DNA from: Thermoplasmata archaeon
GTDB lineage: Archaea > Thermoplasmatota > Thermoplasmata > RBG-16-68-12
Assembly: GCA_021788795.1 (NCBI GenBank)
Contig: JAJYKG010000022.1
Coordinates: 1-15,125 of the forward strand
Reading direction: 5' to 3'
DNA length: 15,125 nt
The translations under genes were made by a program, and so were the position numbers. Of this stretch, positions 5,814 to 13,068 are shown piece by piece. The stretch's first letter is position 1; each line of letters opens with the position of its first letter. Below the pieces are notes generated by a model. The model was given only the letters and a program-made list of their open reading frames with translations. It searched no databases and was not told where the DNA came from.

Positions 5814-6908
5814 TCAGCGGATGACGTCCACGCCCACCCTCGCGCGTTCCTCGGCCGGGTCGCGGCGCCCGACGATCTGCTTGGACCGCACGCCCGTGGC
5901 GACGAGCATGACGCGCAGCGTGTGCTCGAGGGTCGGGTCCACCGTGGCGCCCCAGATGATCCGGGCCGTCGGGGAGACCTTGGACTGGACGACCTCCGCG
6001 ACGCGCTCCGCCTCGGAGATGGTCATGTCGTTCCCGCCCGTGACGTTGATCAGGACGCCGTGGGCGCTCGACACGTCGACCTCGAGGAGCGGGCTGTTGA
6101 TGGCCTCCTCGATGGCCTCGACCGCGCGGTTCTCGCCCATGGCCTGGCTCTCGCCGAGGCCGATCATGGCGACTCCGCCGCCCTTCATGATCGTCTTCAC
6201 GTCGTTGAAGTCGAGGTTCACGAGCCCGGGCTTCGTGATGATCTCGGTCAGCCCCTTGATGGACCGCATCAGGACCTCGTCGGCGAACTTGAACGCGTTG
6301 TTCAGGGACATCCGCGGCACGAGGTCGAGCAGCTTGTCGTTGGGGATCGTGATCACGGTGTCCGCGGAGTCGCGGAGGCGCTCCAGGCCCCACTCCGCGC
6401 TCTCCATGCGGAGCCGGCCCTCGCCCTTGAAAGGCAGGGTGACGACCGCGATCGTGAGCGCGCCCATCTCCTTCGCGAGGCGCGCGACGTAGCCGCTGGA
6501 CCCGGTGCCCGTCCCGCCGCCGAGACCGCAGGTGGTGAACACGATGTCCGCGCCGTGCAGGACGGTGCGCAGCTCTTCCTCGGCCTCGCGGGCGGCCTCC
6601 TCGCCGATCTGGGGCAGGGCGCCGGCCCCCAGGCCCTTCGTCACGCGGCGGCCCAGGAGGATCTTCTTCGGCGCGGTGATGTGGAGCAGGTGTTGCGCGT
6701 CCGTGTTGCAGGCGAACAGCTCCGCACCGACGATCCCCTCGTTGTAAATGCGGGCGATCGTGTTGGAGCCGCCGCCGCCGAGGCCCACGATCTTGATGTT
6801 GGTCTTCATCTTGCTGAGCATCTCTTCGAGCTCAGAGTCGACACGGGTGTCTTCGAAGGCGGGGGTCCCACCTTCGCGGGCCAGCACGTCCTCTAGCATG
6901 GAGTTCAT
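5814..6908 (-). CDS. ftsZ: Cell division GTPase FtsZ, copy B (promoter-proximal)
   Basis: This is a second complete FtsZ of 364 residues, clearly paralogous to the neighbouring copy along its whole length. The signature GGGTGTG is at residues 130-136, 'CNTDAQHL' at 68-75, and the T7 loop 'NLDFNDVKTIM' at 231-241. The nucleotide loop is 'GLGGGGSNTI'. After the signature it reads 'SSGYVARLAKE', where copy A has the usual 'GAPVIAQLAKE' type; this region lines the nucleotide pocket. The tail ends 'VGVDVIR', echoing copy A. The open frame extends to 6971, but that codon lies in the TATA box. ATG 6908 follows AGGTGA at four-base spacing and a strong promoter, so I start there. Two FtsZ proteins are normal for euryarchaea; side by side is less usual. 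Confidence 0.95.
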   Translation of the reverse strand: MNSMLEDVLAREGGTPAFEDTRVDSELEEMLSKMKTNIKIVGLGGGGSNTIARIYNEGIVGAELFACNTDAQHLLHITAPKKILLGRRVTKGLGAGALPQIGEEAAREAEEELRTVLHGADIVFTTCGLGGGTGTGSSGYVARLAKEMGALTIAVVTLPFKGEGRLRMESAEWGLERLRDSADTVITIPNDKLLDLVPRMSLNNAFKFADEVLMRSIKGLTEIITKPGLVNLDFNDVKTIMKGGGVAMIGLGESQAMGENRAVEAIEEAINSPLLEVDVSSAHGVLINVTGGNDMTISEAERVAEVVQSKVSPTARIIWGATVDPTLEHTLRVMLVATGVRSKQIVGRRDPAEERARVGVDVIR

Positions 6909-6970
6909 TGCGTCACCTGCAGCGTATGCGAGTTCATCCCATCCCGCAAGGTGGGCTCGTATCCGGCGCA

Positions 6971-6984
6971 CGATATTTAAAAGT
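6971..6984 (-). promoter_or_regulatory. Strong TATA promoter of the ftsZ copy B gene
   Basis: Minus-strand CTTTTAAATATCG is the clearest TATA box in the window, in otherwise very GC-rich DNA. The core TTTAAATA is centred about 69 bases before ATG 6908, giving an expected leader of about 45 bases that includes the AGGTGA ribosome binding site. An inverted repeat lies 12 bases upstream of the element. Confidence 0.7.
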
Positions 6985-6995
6985 GTCTGACGAAC

Positions 6996-7023
6996 GTCCG
7001 CCGATTTGACAAATCACGCGGAC
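6996..7023. repeat. Nested inverted repeat upstream of the ftsZ copy B promoter
   Basis: The core is GATTTG-A-CAAATC (7003-7015). It is flanked by GTCCGC (6996-7001) and GCGGAC (7018-7023), which are also perfect complements. Together they make a 12-bp stem with a one/two-base bulge. It sits between the stop of the small membrane gene (7043) and the TATA box of ftsZ copy B, so it could be an operator or a terminator hairpin of the upstream gene. Confidence 0.7.
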
Positions 7024-7042
7024 AGGATGGGGCCGCGACGGT

Positions 7043-7405
7043 TTAGCGGGAGGGCGGCGCCGCGGACTCCTTCTCTTCCTCCAGGCGGGCGAGCGCTTCC
7101 TCGTGGCGCTCGACCGCGCGGTCCACCCAGCCGTCCTTCTCCCACACGTAGCGGTACGCGTACCCGCCCGCGACGAGGAGGGCCGCGACCGCGGTGATGA
7201 GCAGGTCCGTGGCCGAGGGGCCGCCGGGCGGAATCAGGGAGGAGACGATCTGGAGGACCGAGAACACGGTCACGGCCAGCGGGCCGAGCACGTCCCGGTA
7301 CCGCGCGAACTCGCGGAAGCTCCACTCGTACCATCCGGGCTCCGCGTGCCGCGTCCTCAGGACCTCGTGCCGGCTGGCGAAGAGGGAGGGCTTGGACGGG
7401 TACAT
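7043..7405 (-). CDS. Small two-TM membrane protein, unknown function
   Basis: I do not recognise this protein. With the ATG at 7405 it has 120 residues. A polar N-terminal part contains 'EPGWYEWSFREFARYRDV', followed by two hydrophobic segments ('LGPLAVTVFSVLQIVSSLI' and 'DLLITAVAALLVAGGYAY') and a charged, helical C-terminal tail rich in Glu and Arg. Both ends would lie on the same side of the membrane. The frame is open back to a GTG at 7459, which would add 18 residues; neither start has a convincing ribosome binding site. It follows the HD phosphohydrolase gene on the same strand with a gap of 39 to 93 bases, so the two may be co-transcribed. Codon use, with GC-rich third positions, supports a real gene. 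Confidence 0.6.
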   Translation of the reverse strand: MYPSKPSLFASRHEVLRTRHAEPGWYEWSFREFARYRDVLGPLAVTVFSVLQIVSSLIPPGGPSATDLLITAVAALLVAGGYAYRYVWEKDGWVDRAVERHEEALARLEEEKESAAPPSR

Positions 7406-7498
7406 GTCGCGGTCGGATCCCGCTTTCGGTCCGCCGAGCCCATCGTCCGGGAAGCGCACGGCGTGACGGAAAGACTCTGGCCCGCGCCCCGCGACCCC

Positions 7499-8788
7499 TC
7501 AGAACAGGGAAGAGGCGGCCGCGCGCCGGACCGCGGCCACGGCTCCGGGCGGCGCCGCGACCATGACAACCCAGTCCGTGACCTGTCGGACCTGGAGGGC
7601 CCGACCGAGCGGGCTGACCTTGGAGAAGGGCCTCGCCTCGCCGTCGTCCAGGACCATGACCTCCGTCTTGGCGATGCGGGGCTCGCTCACCAGGAGCTCC
7701 GGCAGGGGCACGTCGACGATGACCTGCCCCGGCTCGAGCCCCGCGCGGCGCGCGATGCGGTCCTCCGCGCGGCGCCGCTCCTCCGCGCGGCCGAAGGATG
7801 CGAGGGTCTCGCGGGCGGAGTCGGACAGCTCGTCGCGGTCGTAGGCGACGACCCGCTTGTAGAGCTTGCGGTACCGGAGCCGGAGGGCAATCTCCTTCTG
7901 GAGACCCCCCTGGGCCATGAGCCAGGCGAGCAGCTCGTGGTCCACCATCTTCTGGACCTCCGCGATCGGGGCGCCGGACCGCTCGACCGCGCGCGCGATC
8001 ATCTGCTCCGCGATCCGCACGGTCTTGTGGAAGTAGACGGAGGAGTACATGAGGCCCCGGGCGACGAGCATGCCCTCGAGGGCGGGCAGCCCCTTGCGGT
8101 CGATGGCAATCTGCCCCCTGTGCAGCTCGAGCGTCTGCAGGAGGCGGGAGACGTCGATGGCGCCGTGCGTGGCCCCGGTGTAGTGCGCGTCCCGCAGCAG
8201 GTAGTCGATCTGGTCCGCGTCCATGGGGCTGTGGATGATCTGCCCGAGGTAGCGGCGGTCCACCTTGCGCGACGCGGCGTCGAGGAAGAGGCCGCCCTTC
8301 TCGGAGGGACCGCGGATGAGCGCCGCGACCGACTCCGGCGAGACGGCGTGCTTGCGGAGGACCTCGTGGATCCGCGGGACGTCCGGGAAGGCCGCGCGGT
8401 CCGGGGGTGCGACGTTGTCGTCGTCCCCCGTGATGATGCGCTGGGTGAGGTGCATGTGGTCCACGGCGAGCTCGCGGCTCAGGACGTGCTCGAGGGTGTG
8501 CGAGTACGGTCCGTGGCCGACGTCGTGAAGGAGGCCGGCCGCCTGGACGAGCTTCCGCTCCTCCTCGGCGAGGCCGAGGGAACGCGCCATCGCGCCCGCC
8601 ATGTAGCCCACGCCGAGGCAGTGCTCGAGCCGCGAGTGGTTGGCGCCGGGGAAGACGAGGTAGGTGAGGCCGAGCTGGCGGATCGAGTTGAGCCGCTGGA
8701 TCTCCAGGGTCTCGAGGAGGTCCTGGGTCAGCGGCTCGAGGCGGATGGTCCCGTGGACCGTGTCCGTGATCGTCCGCGAACTGGCCAT
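7499..8788 (-). CDS. HD-domain phosphohydrolase (SAMHD1/dGTPase-like)
   Basis: This 429-residue protein belongs to the HD superfamily group that includes SAMHD1 and COG1078 proteins, which hydrolyse deoxynucleoside triphosphates or related phosphoesters using bound metal. The visible motifs are 'HSRLEHCLGV' (51-60), the HD pair in 'LLHDVGHGPYSH' (86-97) and 'DADQIDYLLRDAHYTG' (190-205), where Asp192 aligns with the third-motif metal ligand. The order and spacing match SAMHD1-like enzymes. The C-terminal third is less conserved, and the substrate is not shown by sequence. The ATG at 8788 lies about 28 bases after the TATA centre, so the mRNA is probably leaderless or nearly so. The in-frame GTG at 8800 is too close to the promoter. 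Confidence 0.9.
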   Translation of the reverse strand: MASSRTITDTVHGTIRLEPLTQDLLETLEIQRLNSIRQLGLTYLVFPGANHSRLEHCLGVGYMAGAMARSLGLAEEERKLVQAAGLLHDVGHGPYSHTLEHVLSRELAVDHMHLTQRIITGDDDNVAPPDRAAFPDVPRIHEVLRKHAVSPESVAALIRGPSEKGGLFLDAASRKVDRRYLGQIIHSPMDADQIDYLLRDAHYTGATHGAIDVSRLLQTLELHRGQIAIDRKGLPALEGMLVARGLMYSSVYFHKTVRIAEQMIARAVERSGAPIAEVQKMVDHELLAWLMAQGGLQKEIALRLRYRKLYKRVVAYDRDELSDSARETLASFGRAEERRRAEDRIARRAGLEPGQVIVDVPLPELLVSEPRIAKTEVMVLDDGEARPFSKVSPLGRALQVRQVTDWVVMVAAPPGAVAAVRRAAASSLF

Positions 8789-8810
8789 GGAGGGCTCCAC
8801 GCGGCAGGGG

Positions 8811-8821
8811 CGATAAATAGA
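8811..8821 (-). promoter_or_regulatory. TATA-like promoter of the HD phosphohydrolase
   Basis: Minus-strand TCTATTTATCG is an AT-rich core in GC-rich surroundings, centred about 28 bases before ATG 8788. That spacing predicts transcription starting at or just before the start codon. Confidence 0.55.
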
Positions 8822-8860
8822 TTGTTCAGGCTCGGCGGCGGGCGGGGCACGCCCTACGGC

Positions 8861-9419
8861 CTACCACCGCCGCTCCCATGGATGCCCGGGCTCGTCGAGC
8901 CGGGGAGAGGTCTTCCGGAGGAACGACACGGAGCGCCGCGGGGGCTCGGCCGAGGGCTTGACCCAGCGGCAGCCGACGAAGACGGCGAGCAGCAACAGCG
9001 CCGGGAGGCCCACCTCACCCAGGCTCAGGGCGAGCGACGGACCCCAGGTCGACAGGGGCATGCTCGAGACGAGGGCGAGGAAGACGGAGAGCCCCAGAAG
9101 GCAGGCGGGCCAGTAGAGGTAGCGGGAGGAGTACCAACAGAACCAGAACCCCCAGCCAGTGCCCGCTCGTCACCATCTTCGTGTAGCCGATGGAGATGAG
9201 CATGCCCCACTCCGGGTCCGTGGGCTTTGCGCCCATGCCGATGAAGCTCAGGCCCGCCGTCGTCAGGACGATCGTGCCCAGGTCCAGGGTCGCGGCCACG
9301 AGGATGGGGGAGACCGTGTTGGGCAGGACGTGCCGGAGCATCACGCGCCTCGGCGAGGCGCCCACGGCGCGCGCGGCCGATACAATCTTCGAACTCAGAG
9401 ATTTCGGACAACCGCCGGA
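8861..9419 (-). pseudogene. Remnant of a DppC/OppC-type ABC transporter permease, 5'-truncated and frameshifted
   Basis: From about 9419 the minus strand reads 'SSKIVSAARAVGASPRRV' and continues with 'MLRHVLPN', 'TVSPILVAATLDLGTIVL', 'GLSFIGMGAKPTDPEWGML' and 'TSGHW'. This is the EAA loop and following part of a dipeptide/oligopeptide/nickel-type permease. Everything upstream in the family (the N-terminal helices) is missing: the frame meets a stop near 9420, and no ABC partner genes are present. At about 9155 the reading shifts. The original frame continues with atypical codons to a TGA near 9015, while the +1 frame has GC-rich third positions and two hydrophobic segments and ends at the TAG at 8861. 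This second part lacks the family's usual 'NLLGD.LRD' ending, so it may come from another gene. A decayed transporter is the best explanation. Confidence 0.7.
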
Positions 9420-9503
9420 CTAACGAAACCTAAATCCCGCCCAGACCCCGCCGCGAGGACGCGCGAGCCCATGGGTCAGCGGTCAGGATGCCGCCGGCGC
9501 GAG

Positions 9504-9519
9504 CGAAAAGATTCAATTA
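9504..9519 (+). promoter_or_regulatory. BRE/TATA promoter of tRNA-Cys
   Basis: CGAAAAG followed by ATTCAATTA forms a BRE plus TATA, centred about 30 bases before the first base of the tRNA. This spacing gives a leader of only a few bases and is what archaeal tRNA genes normally show. Confidence 0.65.
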
Positions 9520-9544
9520 CCCTCGCCCGGATGGGCCGCGACGG

Positions 9545-9617
9545 GCCGGGGTGACAGAGCGGCTAATGTGACCGACTGCAGATCGGTTTCTAGAGGGTTC
9601 GACTCCCTCCCCCGGCA
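9545..9617 (+). tRNA. tRNA-Cys (anticodon GCA)
   Basis: A complete cloverleaf can be folded by hand. The acceptor stem GCCGGGG pairs with CCCCGGC. The anticodon stem ACCGA/TCGGT closes the loop CTGCAGA with anticodon GCA. The variable loop is TTCTA. The T arm is GAGGG-TTCGACT-CCCTC. The D loop is AGCGGCTA with the GG pair. No intron is present and CCA is not encoded. Oddities: the base after the acceptor stem, position 73, is A, whereas tRNA-Cys nearly always has U; position 13-22 is a G-A mismatch; and the 15-48 pair is G-A rather than G-C. The sequence is otherwise close to archaeal tRNA-Cys, so the identity is firm. Confidence 0.95.
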
Positions 9618-9709
9618 TGCGCATCTGACCTCGCGATGATGCGGACTTTTCCTAACGAACGGGAAGGCCTGAAGGCTCGAGAAGTATCTCCCGGGCCCGA
9701 GGGACGGCT

Positions 9710-10381
9710 GTGCCGGCTGCGGTCTCCTACAATCCCGCTCCGGCCATCGTCGCCGCCGTCCTCTTCAGCGCCCTCGTCCTCGGGTTCGCGGCCGCCGTTC
9801 GCCGATATAGACGAACGAGACGCGGGGGCGCGGCCGTCGTCGCCATCGCCCTCGGCGTCTGCCTTGGCGTACTCAGCGCGGGAATCACGGTCGGCGCGTA
9901 TCAGTCCTACGTGATCCAGAACACCTGGCGCTTCTCCTACTACCTCGGCGTGCAAGAGAACGGCGACGGGTCCGGGTCGATCATCGTCCCCGTGCCGAAG
10001 GACGAGCGCCTCCTCGCGGACCTCCGCCTGGAGACCGGGACGGCGAACTGGAGCCTCCTGAACACCTCCGTCGGGCGGGGCCTGTTCGTCCGATTCACGG
10101 GCGGATTCGATATCGAGACGTACGTATCCGTATTCCCGCCGCCCGTCCCGGGGCCGGACACCACCCCGTCCATGGGCGTCCCCTCGAACTGCACGGCGGG
10201 GACGGGGAACTGCACGGGCCGGCCGTCCGTGTGGGTCTACTACTCGGGGCCTGAGAACGTCTCGTTTGGGTTCTCGACCTCGTGGTGGTACCTGAACGGC
10301 AATCTCAAGCAGGGCTGGGCCACGTATGAAACGACCGAGCCTCCCGTCCCCCTGGCCGCGGAGCCGCGCACGTTCTTATAG
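9710..10381 (+). CDS. Membrane protein with a secreted C-terminal domain, unknown function
   Basis: I do not recognise a family. The 223-residue product starts with GTG, five bases after GAGGGA. It has two hydrophobic segments (residues about 11-30 and 41-62) separated by a very basic loop 'RRYRRTRRGG', which should stay inside the cell. About 160 residues follow outside. That domain has several N-x-S/T sites, many aromatics and a 'NCTAGTGNC' cysteine pair that could form a small disulfide loop. GC-rich third positions support coding. Its last codons overlap the promoter-like TTCTTATAG of the cystathionine beta-synthase gene. Confidence 0.75.
   Translation: MPAAVSYNPAPAIVAAVLFSALVLGFAAAVRRYRRTRRGGAAVVAIALGVCLGVLSAGITVGAYQSYVIQNTWRFSYYLGVQENGDGSGSIIVPVPKDERLLADLRLETGTANWSLLNTSVGRGLFVRFTGGFDIETYVSVFPPPVPGPDTTPSMGVPSNCTAGTGNCTGRPSVWVYYSGPENVSFGFSTSWWYLNGNLKQGWATYETTEPPVPLAAEPRTFL
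10373..10381 (+). promoter_or_regulatory. TATA-like promoter of the CBS gene
   Basis: TTCTTATAG lies about 49 bases before ATG 10426 and would start a transcript about 20 bases ahead of the ATG. It overlaps the final codons of the preceding membrane protein gene, so the CBS gene may have its own start despite the short gap. Confidence 0.4.
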
Positions 10382-10425
10382 CGCTCCAAGCATGGGCCGC
10401 TGCGGCGGGGGAGGATTGGGCCTCC

Positions 10426-11796
10426 ATGCGTTACTACGAGAACATCATCGAGACGATCGGGAACACCCCGATGGTCCGCCTTTCGCGCCTCTTCCCCAGC
10501 GCCCGCGGCCTCGTGCTGGCCAAGCTCGAGATGTTCAATCCCGGCGGGAGCGTGAAGGACCGCATCGGCCAGAAGATGATCGAGGACGCCGAGAAGCGCG
10601 GGGCGCTGAAGCCCGGCGGCACGATCGTCGAGCCCACGAGCGGGAACACGGGCATGGGGCTCGCCATGGTGGGGGCGATCAAGGGCTACCGGACGGTCTT
10701 CACGATCCCCGACAAGATGAGCCGCGAGAAGATCGACATGCTCAAGGCCTTCGGCGCGCGCGTCATCGTCACCCCGACCGCGGTCGCCCCGGAGCACCCG
10801 GAGTCATACTACAGCGTGGCGGCGCGGATCCAGAAGGAGACGCCCAACTCGGTCCTGCCCAACCAGTACGCGAACCCGATGAACCCTCAGGCACACTACG
10901 AGACCACGGGGCCGGAGATCTGGCGGGACACGGACGGGAAGGTCACGCACTTCGTCTGCGGCGTGGGGACCGGCTGCACGATCAGCGGCGTGGGGAGGTT
11001 CCTCAAGGAGAGGAACCCCAAGGTCCGCGTCATCGGCGTGGACCCGCTCGGCTCCATCTTGAAGGACTACTTCTACAAGAAGGAGCGGATGAAGGGCCAC
11101 CCCTACAAGATCGAGGGCATCGGCGAGGACTTCATCCCCGAGACGACGTCGTTCGACGTCATCGACGACGTCCTCAAGGTCTCGGACAAGGAAGCGTACC
11201 TCATGACGCGGCGCCTCGCGCGGGAGGAGGGCATCCTGGCGGGGAGTTCGAGCGGCGCGGCCCTCGTCGGCGCCCGCGAGGTCGCTCCGACCCTCGGACC
11301 GGACGACGTCCTCGTGGTCCTGCTCCCGGACGGCGGCCTGCGGTACCTGTCGAAGGCCCACAACGAGGAGTGGCTCAAGGAGCAGGGCTACCTCGAGGAG
11401 CCGCTGGCCCCGCTCATGACGATCCTCCAGGCGAAGCCGGGGGCGCTCGCGCGCGTGGTCACCGTGGACGTCGCGGCGAGGGTCCGCGAGGCCGTGGACA
11501 TCATGGCCCAGTACGGGATCTCGCAGCTCCCCGTGGTCGACGTGGGGATCATGGTCGGGTCCCTCCGCGAGGAGGTCCTGATGAAGGCCCTCCTCGAGGA
11601 CCCGCGGTTGTACGACGACCATGTGGGCAAGGTCATGGAGAAGCCGTTCCCGGTCGTCGAGCCGGGCGCGGACCTCGACGCGGTCTACCGCCTCCTCCTC
11701 CACGGCAACCCCGCTGTGGTGGTCGGCACGGAGAACCGGCTCGAGGGCATCATCACCCGGAGCGACGTGATCCAGTTCCTCGCCGGGCGCGAGTGA
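10426..11796 (+). CDS. Cystathionine beta-synthase with C-terminal CBS-domain pair
   Basis: This 456-residue PLP enzyme condenses serine (or an activated serine) with homocysteine to cystathionine; some archaeal relatives act as cysteine synthases. The catalytic core covers residues 1-325. It has 'IGNTPMVRL' (11-19), the Schiff-base Lys44 in 'NPGGSVKDR', the substrate loop 'EPTSGNTGMG' (69-78), the phosphate-binding 'GVGTGCTISG' (179-188) and 'EGIGEDFIP' (230-238), which is the CBS-type rather than CysK-type form. 'SSSGAAL' (274-280) is conserved. Residues about 340-456 form two CBS motifs ending 'GIITRSDVIQFL', which typically bind adenosyl ligands and regulate the enzyme. No N-terminal heme domain is present. 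A GGAGG lies about 12 bases before the ATG. Together with the CGL gene 1.3 kb downstream it would complete transsulfuration. Cysteine synthase activity cannot be excluded. Confidence 0.92.
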   Translation: MRYYENIIETIGNTPMVRLSRLFPSARGLVLAKLEMFNPGGSVKDRIGQKMIEDAEKRGALKPGGTIVEPTSGNTGMGLAMVGAIKGYRTVFTIPDKMSREKIDMLKAFGARVIVTPTAVAPEHPESYYSVAARIQKETPNSVLPNQYANPMNPQAHYETTGPEIWRDTDGKVTHFVCGVGTGCTISGVGRFLKERNPKVRVIGVDPLGSILKDYFYKKERMKGHPYKIEGIGEDFIPETTSFDVIDDVLKVSDKEAYLMTRRLAREEGILAGSSSGAALVGAREVAPTLGPDDVLVVLLPDGGLRYLSKAHNEEWLKEQGYLEEPLAPLMTILQAKPGALARVVTVDVAARVREAVDIMAQYGISQLPVVDVGIMVGSLREEVLMKALLEDPRLYDDHVGKVMEKPFPVVEPGADLDAVYRLLLHGNPAVVVGTENRLEGIITRSDVIQFLAGRE

Positions 11797-12040
11797 GCGC
11801 CAACACCGAGAACCCCGCCTGCGCCTGGAATGCCGTCTTTTGGACAGCCTCAACGGACCCGTGGGCCCGGACGGACCGCAACGCTTGATGTACCCGAGGT
11901 CGCTTCCCCTCCCCCGAGAAGGGTAAGACGGAGGGAGCTCGCGAGGGGTTCGGACGTCTCCGGAGCCGGGCAGCCACCGGGCTCGCGGCGTCCTCGTGGG
12001 CCTCCCTCCCCCGATCCGAACCGTTGTGTGGGGTTGTCCT

Positions 12041-13036
12041 ATGGAGTCCAAGCAGAAGCGGCGCCTGACGTACTCGTCCATCGCAGTCGCGGGTGCGGTC
12101 ATCCTGATCGTGGCCGTCATCCTGATGCAGCAGCCGATCCAGAAGACGGCGGTCCCGCCGGCGAAGACGGCCCCCGGGGTATCGACGGCCGCGGCGACGG
12201 GCGTGGGCCAGACCACGGCGACGCTGAACGGCCAGCTGGGGCAGGTCGGGACGGCCTCGAACGTGACCGTCGGGTTCCTCTACGCCGCGGGCTCCGAACT
12301 GGGAGGGGCGACGAACGTCACCTCGGGCAAGGCGTCCGCTGCGGCGCCCTTCGGGAAGGACCTAGCCGGGCTCACGCCCGGGACGACGTACTACTTCGAG
12401 GCGTGGGCCGTCGGGGACGGCTTCTCGACCGGCTCCGTCGTCCCCTTCACGACGCTCTCGCCGCCGGCCCCGCAGGTCCGGGCCCCTTCCGTGACGACGA
12501 AGGCCGCGACCGCCGTCGGGAGCAGCAAGGCCACCCTGAACGGCGATCTCGGCAGCCTCGGGACCGCGTCCTCGGTGACCGTGGGCTTCTGGTACGGCGC
12601 GAACGCCGACCTGGCGGGGGCCATGAACGTCTCCGCGGGCCCGCAGTCCGCGACGGGCGCCTTCGCCCAGGCGATCAGCGGCCTCCAGCCCGGGACCACG
12701 TACTACGTGCAGGCGTGGGCCGCGGGGAACGGGTTCGCGTCCGGCTCCGTCGAGACGCTCACGACGTCCACGCCGAGCAGCCCCGGGAACGGGAACATCG
12801 TGCCGCCGGGATGGGCCCACGCGGCGTGCCCCCACCTGCCGCCGAGGGCGGTCGCCCACGGCGTGATCGCGCGTTGCGAGTACAACATGACCTACGGCGA
12901 GATGAAGAAGCAGGGCCTCGCGGACACGGCACAGGCGCCCGCAGCGCCGCCAGGCGCTGCGATGGGCGCGGTGACCCGCACCTCGGACCCGGGCAACTCC
13001 GGCGAGCACCGGTCGTCGAGGGCCCGCGACTGGTGA
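12041..13036 (+). CDS. Surface-anchored protein with two Fn3-like repeats
   Basis: The 331-residue product begins with a basic cytoplasmic end and a single hydrophobic segment (residues about 11-29), a signal anchor. A linker is followed by two similar domains of about 80 residues (57-138 and 161-242). Each begins 'ATLNG.LG..GTAS.VTVGF' and ends 'GL.PGTTYY..AWA.G.GF..GSV...TT', a fibronectin type III-like pattern. By eye somewhat over half of the positions are identical, which points to an internal duplication. After a Ser/Pro/Gly linker, the C-terminal part has two Cys (263, 279) in 'AACPHLPPRA' and 'ARCEYNMTYG'. I chose ATG 12041 because it directly precedes the basic-hydrophobic anchor; the frame is open to a GTG at 11996. 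No enzymatic motif is visible. A binding or envelope role is inferred from architecture only. Confidence 0.82.
   Translation: MESKQKRRLTYSSIAVAGAVILIVAVILMQQPIQKTAVPPAKTAPGVSTAAATGVGQTTATLNGQLGQVGTASNVTVGFLYAAGSELGGATNVTSGKASAAAPFGKDLAGLTPGTTYYFEAWAVGDGFSTGSVVPFTTLSPPAPQVRAPSVTTKAATAVGSSKATLNGDLGSLGTASSVTVGFWYGANADLAGAMNVSAGPQSATGAFAQAISGLQPGTTYYVQAWAAGNGFASGSVETLTTSTPSSPGNGNIVPPGWAHAACPHLPPRAVAHGVIARCEYNMTYGEMKKQGLADTAQAPAAPPGAAMGAVTRTSDPGNSGEHRSSRARDW
12209..12766 (+). repeat. Tandem Fn3-like coding repeat (two units)
   Basis: Unit 1 covers about 12209-12454 and unit 2 about 12521-12766, both in the frame of the surface protein. Each encodes about 82 residues with matching start (ATLNG) and end (PGTTYY, AWA, GSV, TT) blocks, so the pair aligns without large gaps. 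Confidence 0.75.
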
Positions 13037-13068
13037 GCGGCCCGTCCCGCGGCGCTCCCGGGGGCCCA

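Noticed and set aside
6909..6971. The longer N-terminus of ftsZ copy B starting at 6971
   Set aside because: That codon lies inside the TATA box, and the extra residues do not look like FtsZ. ATG 6908 has a good ribosome binding site.
7103..9199. A 698-codon plus-strand frame opposite the HD phosphohydrolase
   Set aside because: The HD gene has clear catalytic motifs on the minus strand. This frame is its antisense shadow.
11797..12040. The 244-base gap between CBS and the Fn3-like gene, searched for a small gene or riboswitch
   Set aside because: No small frame with convincing codon use and no clear structured element was found. It contains some short GC-rich complementary pieces only.
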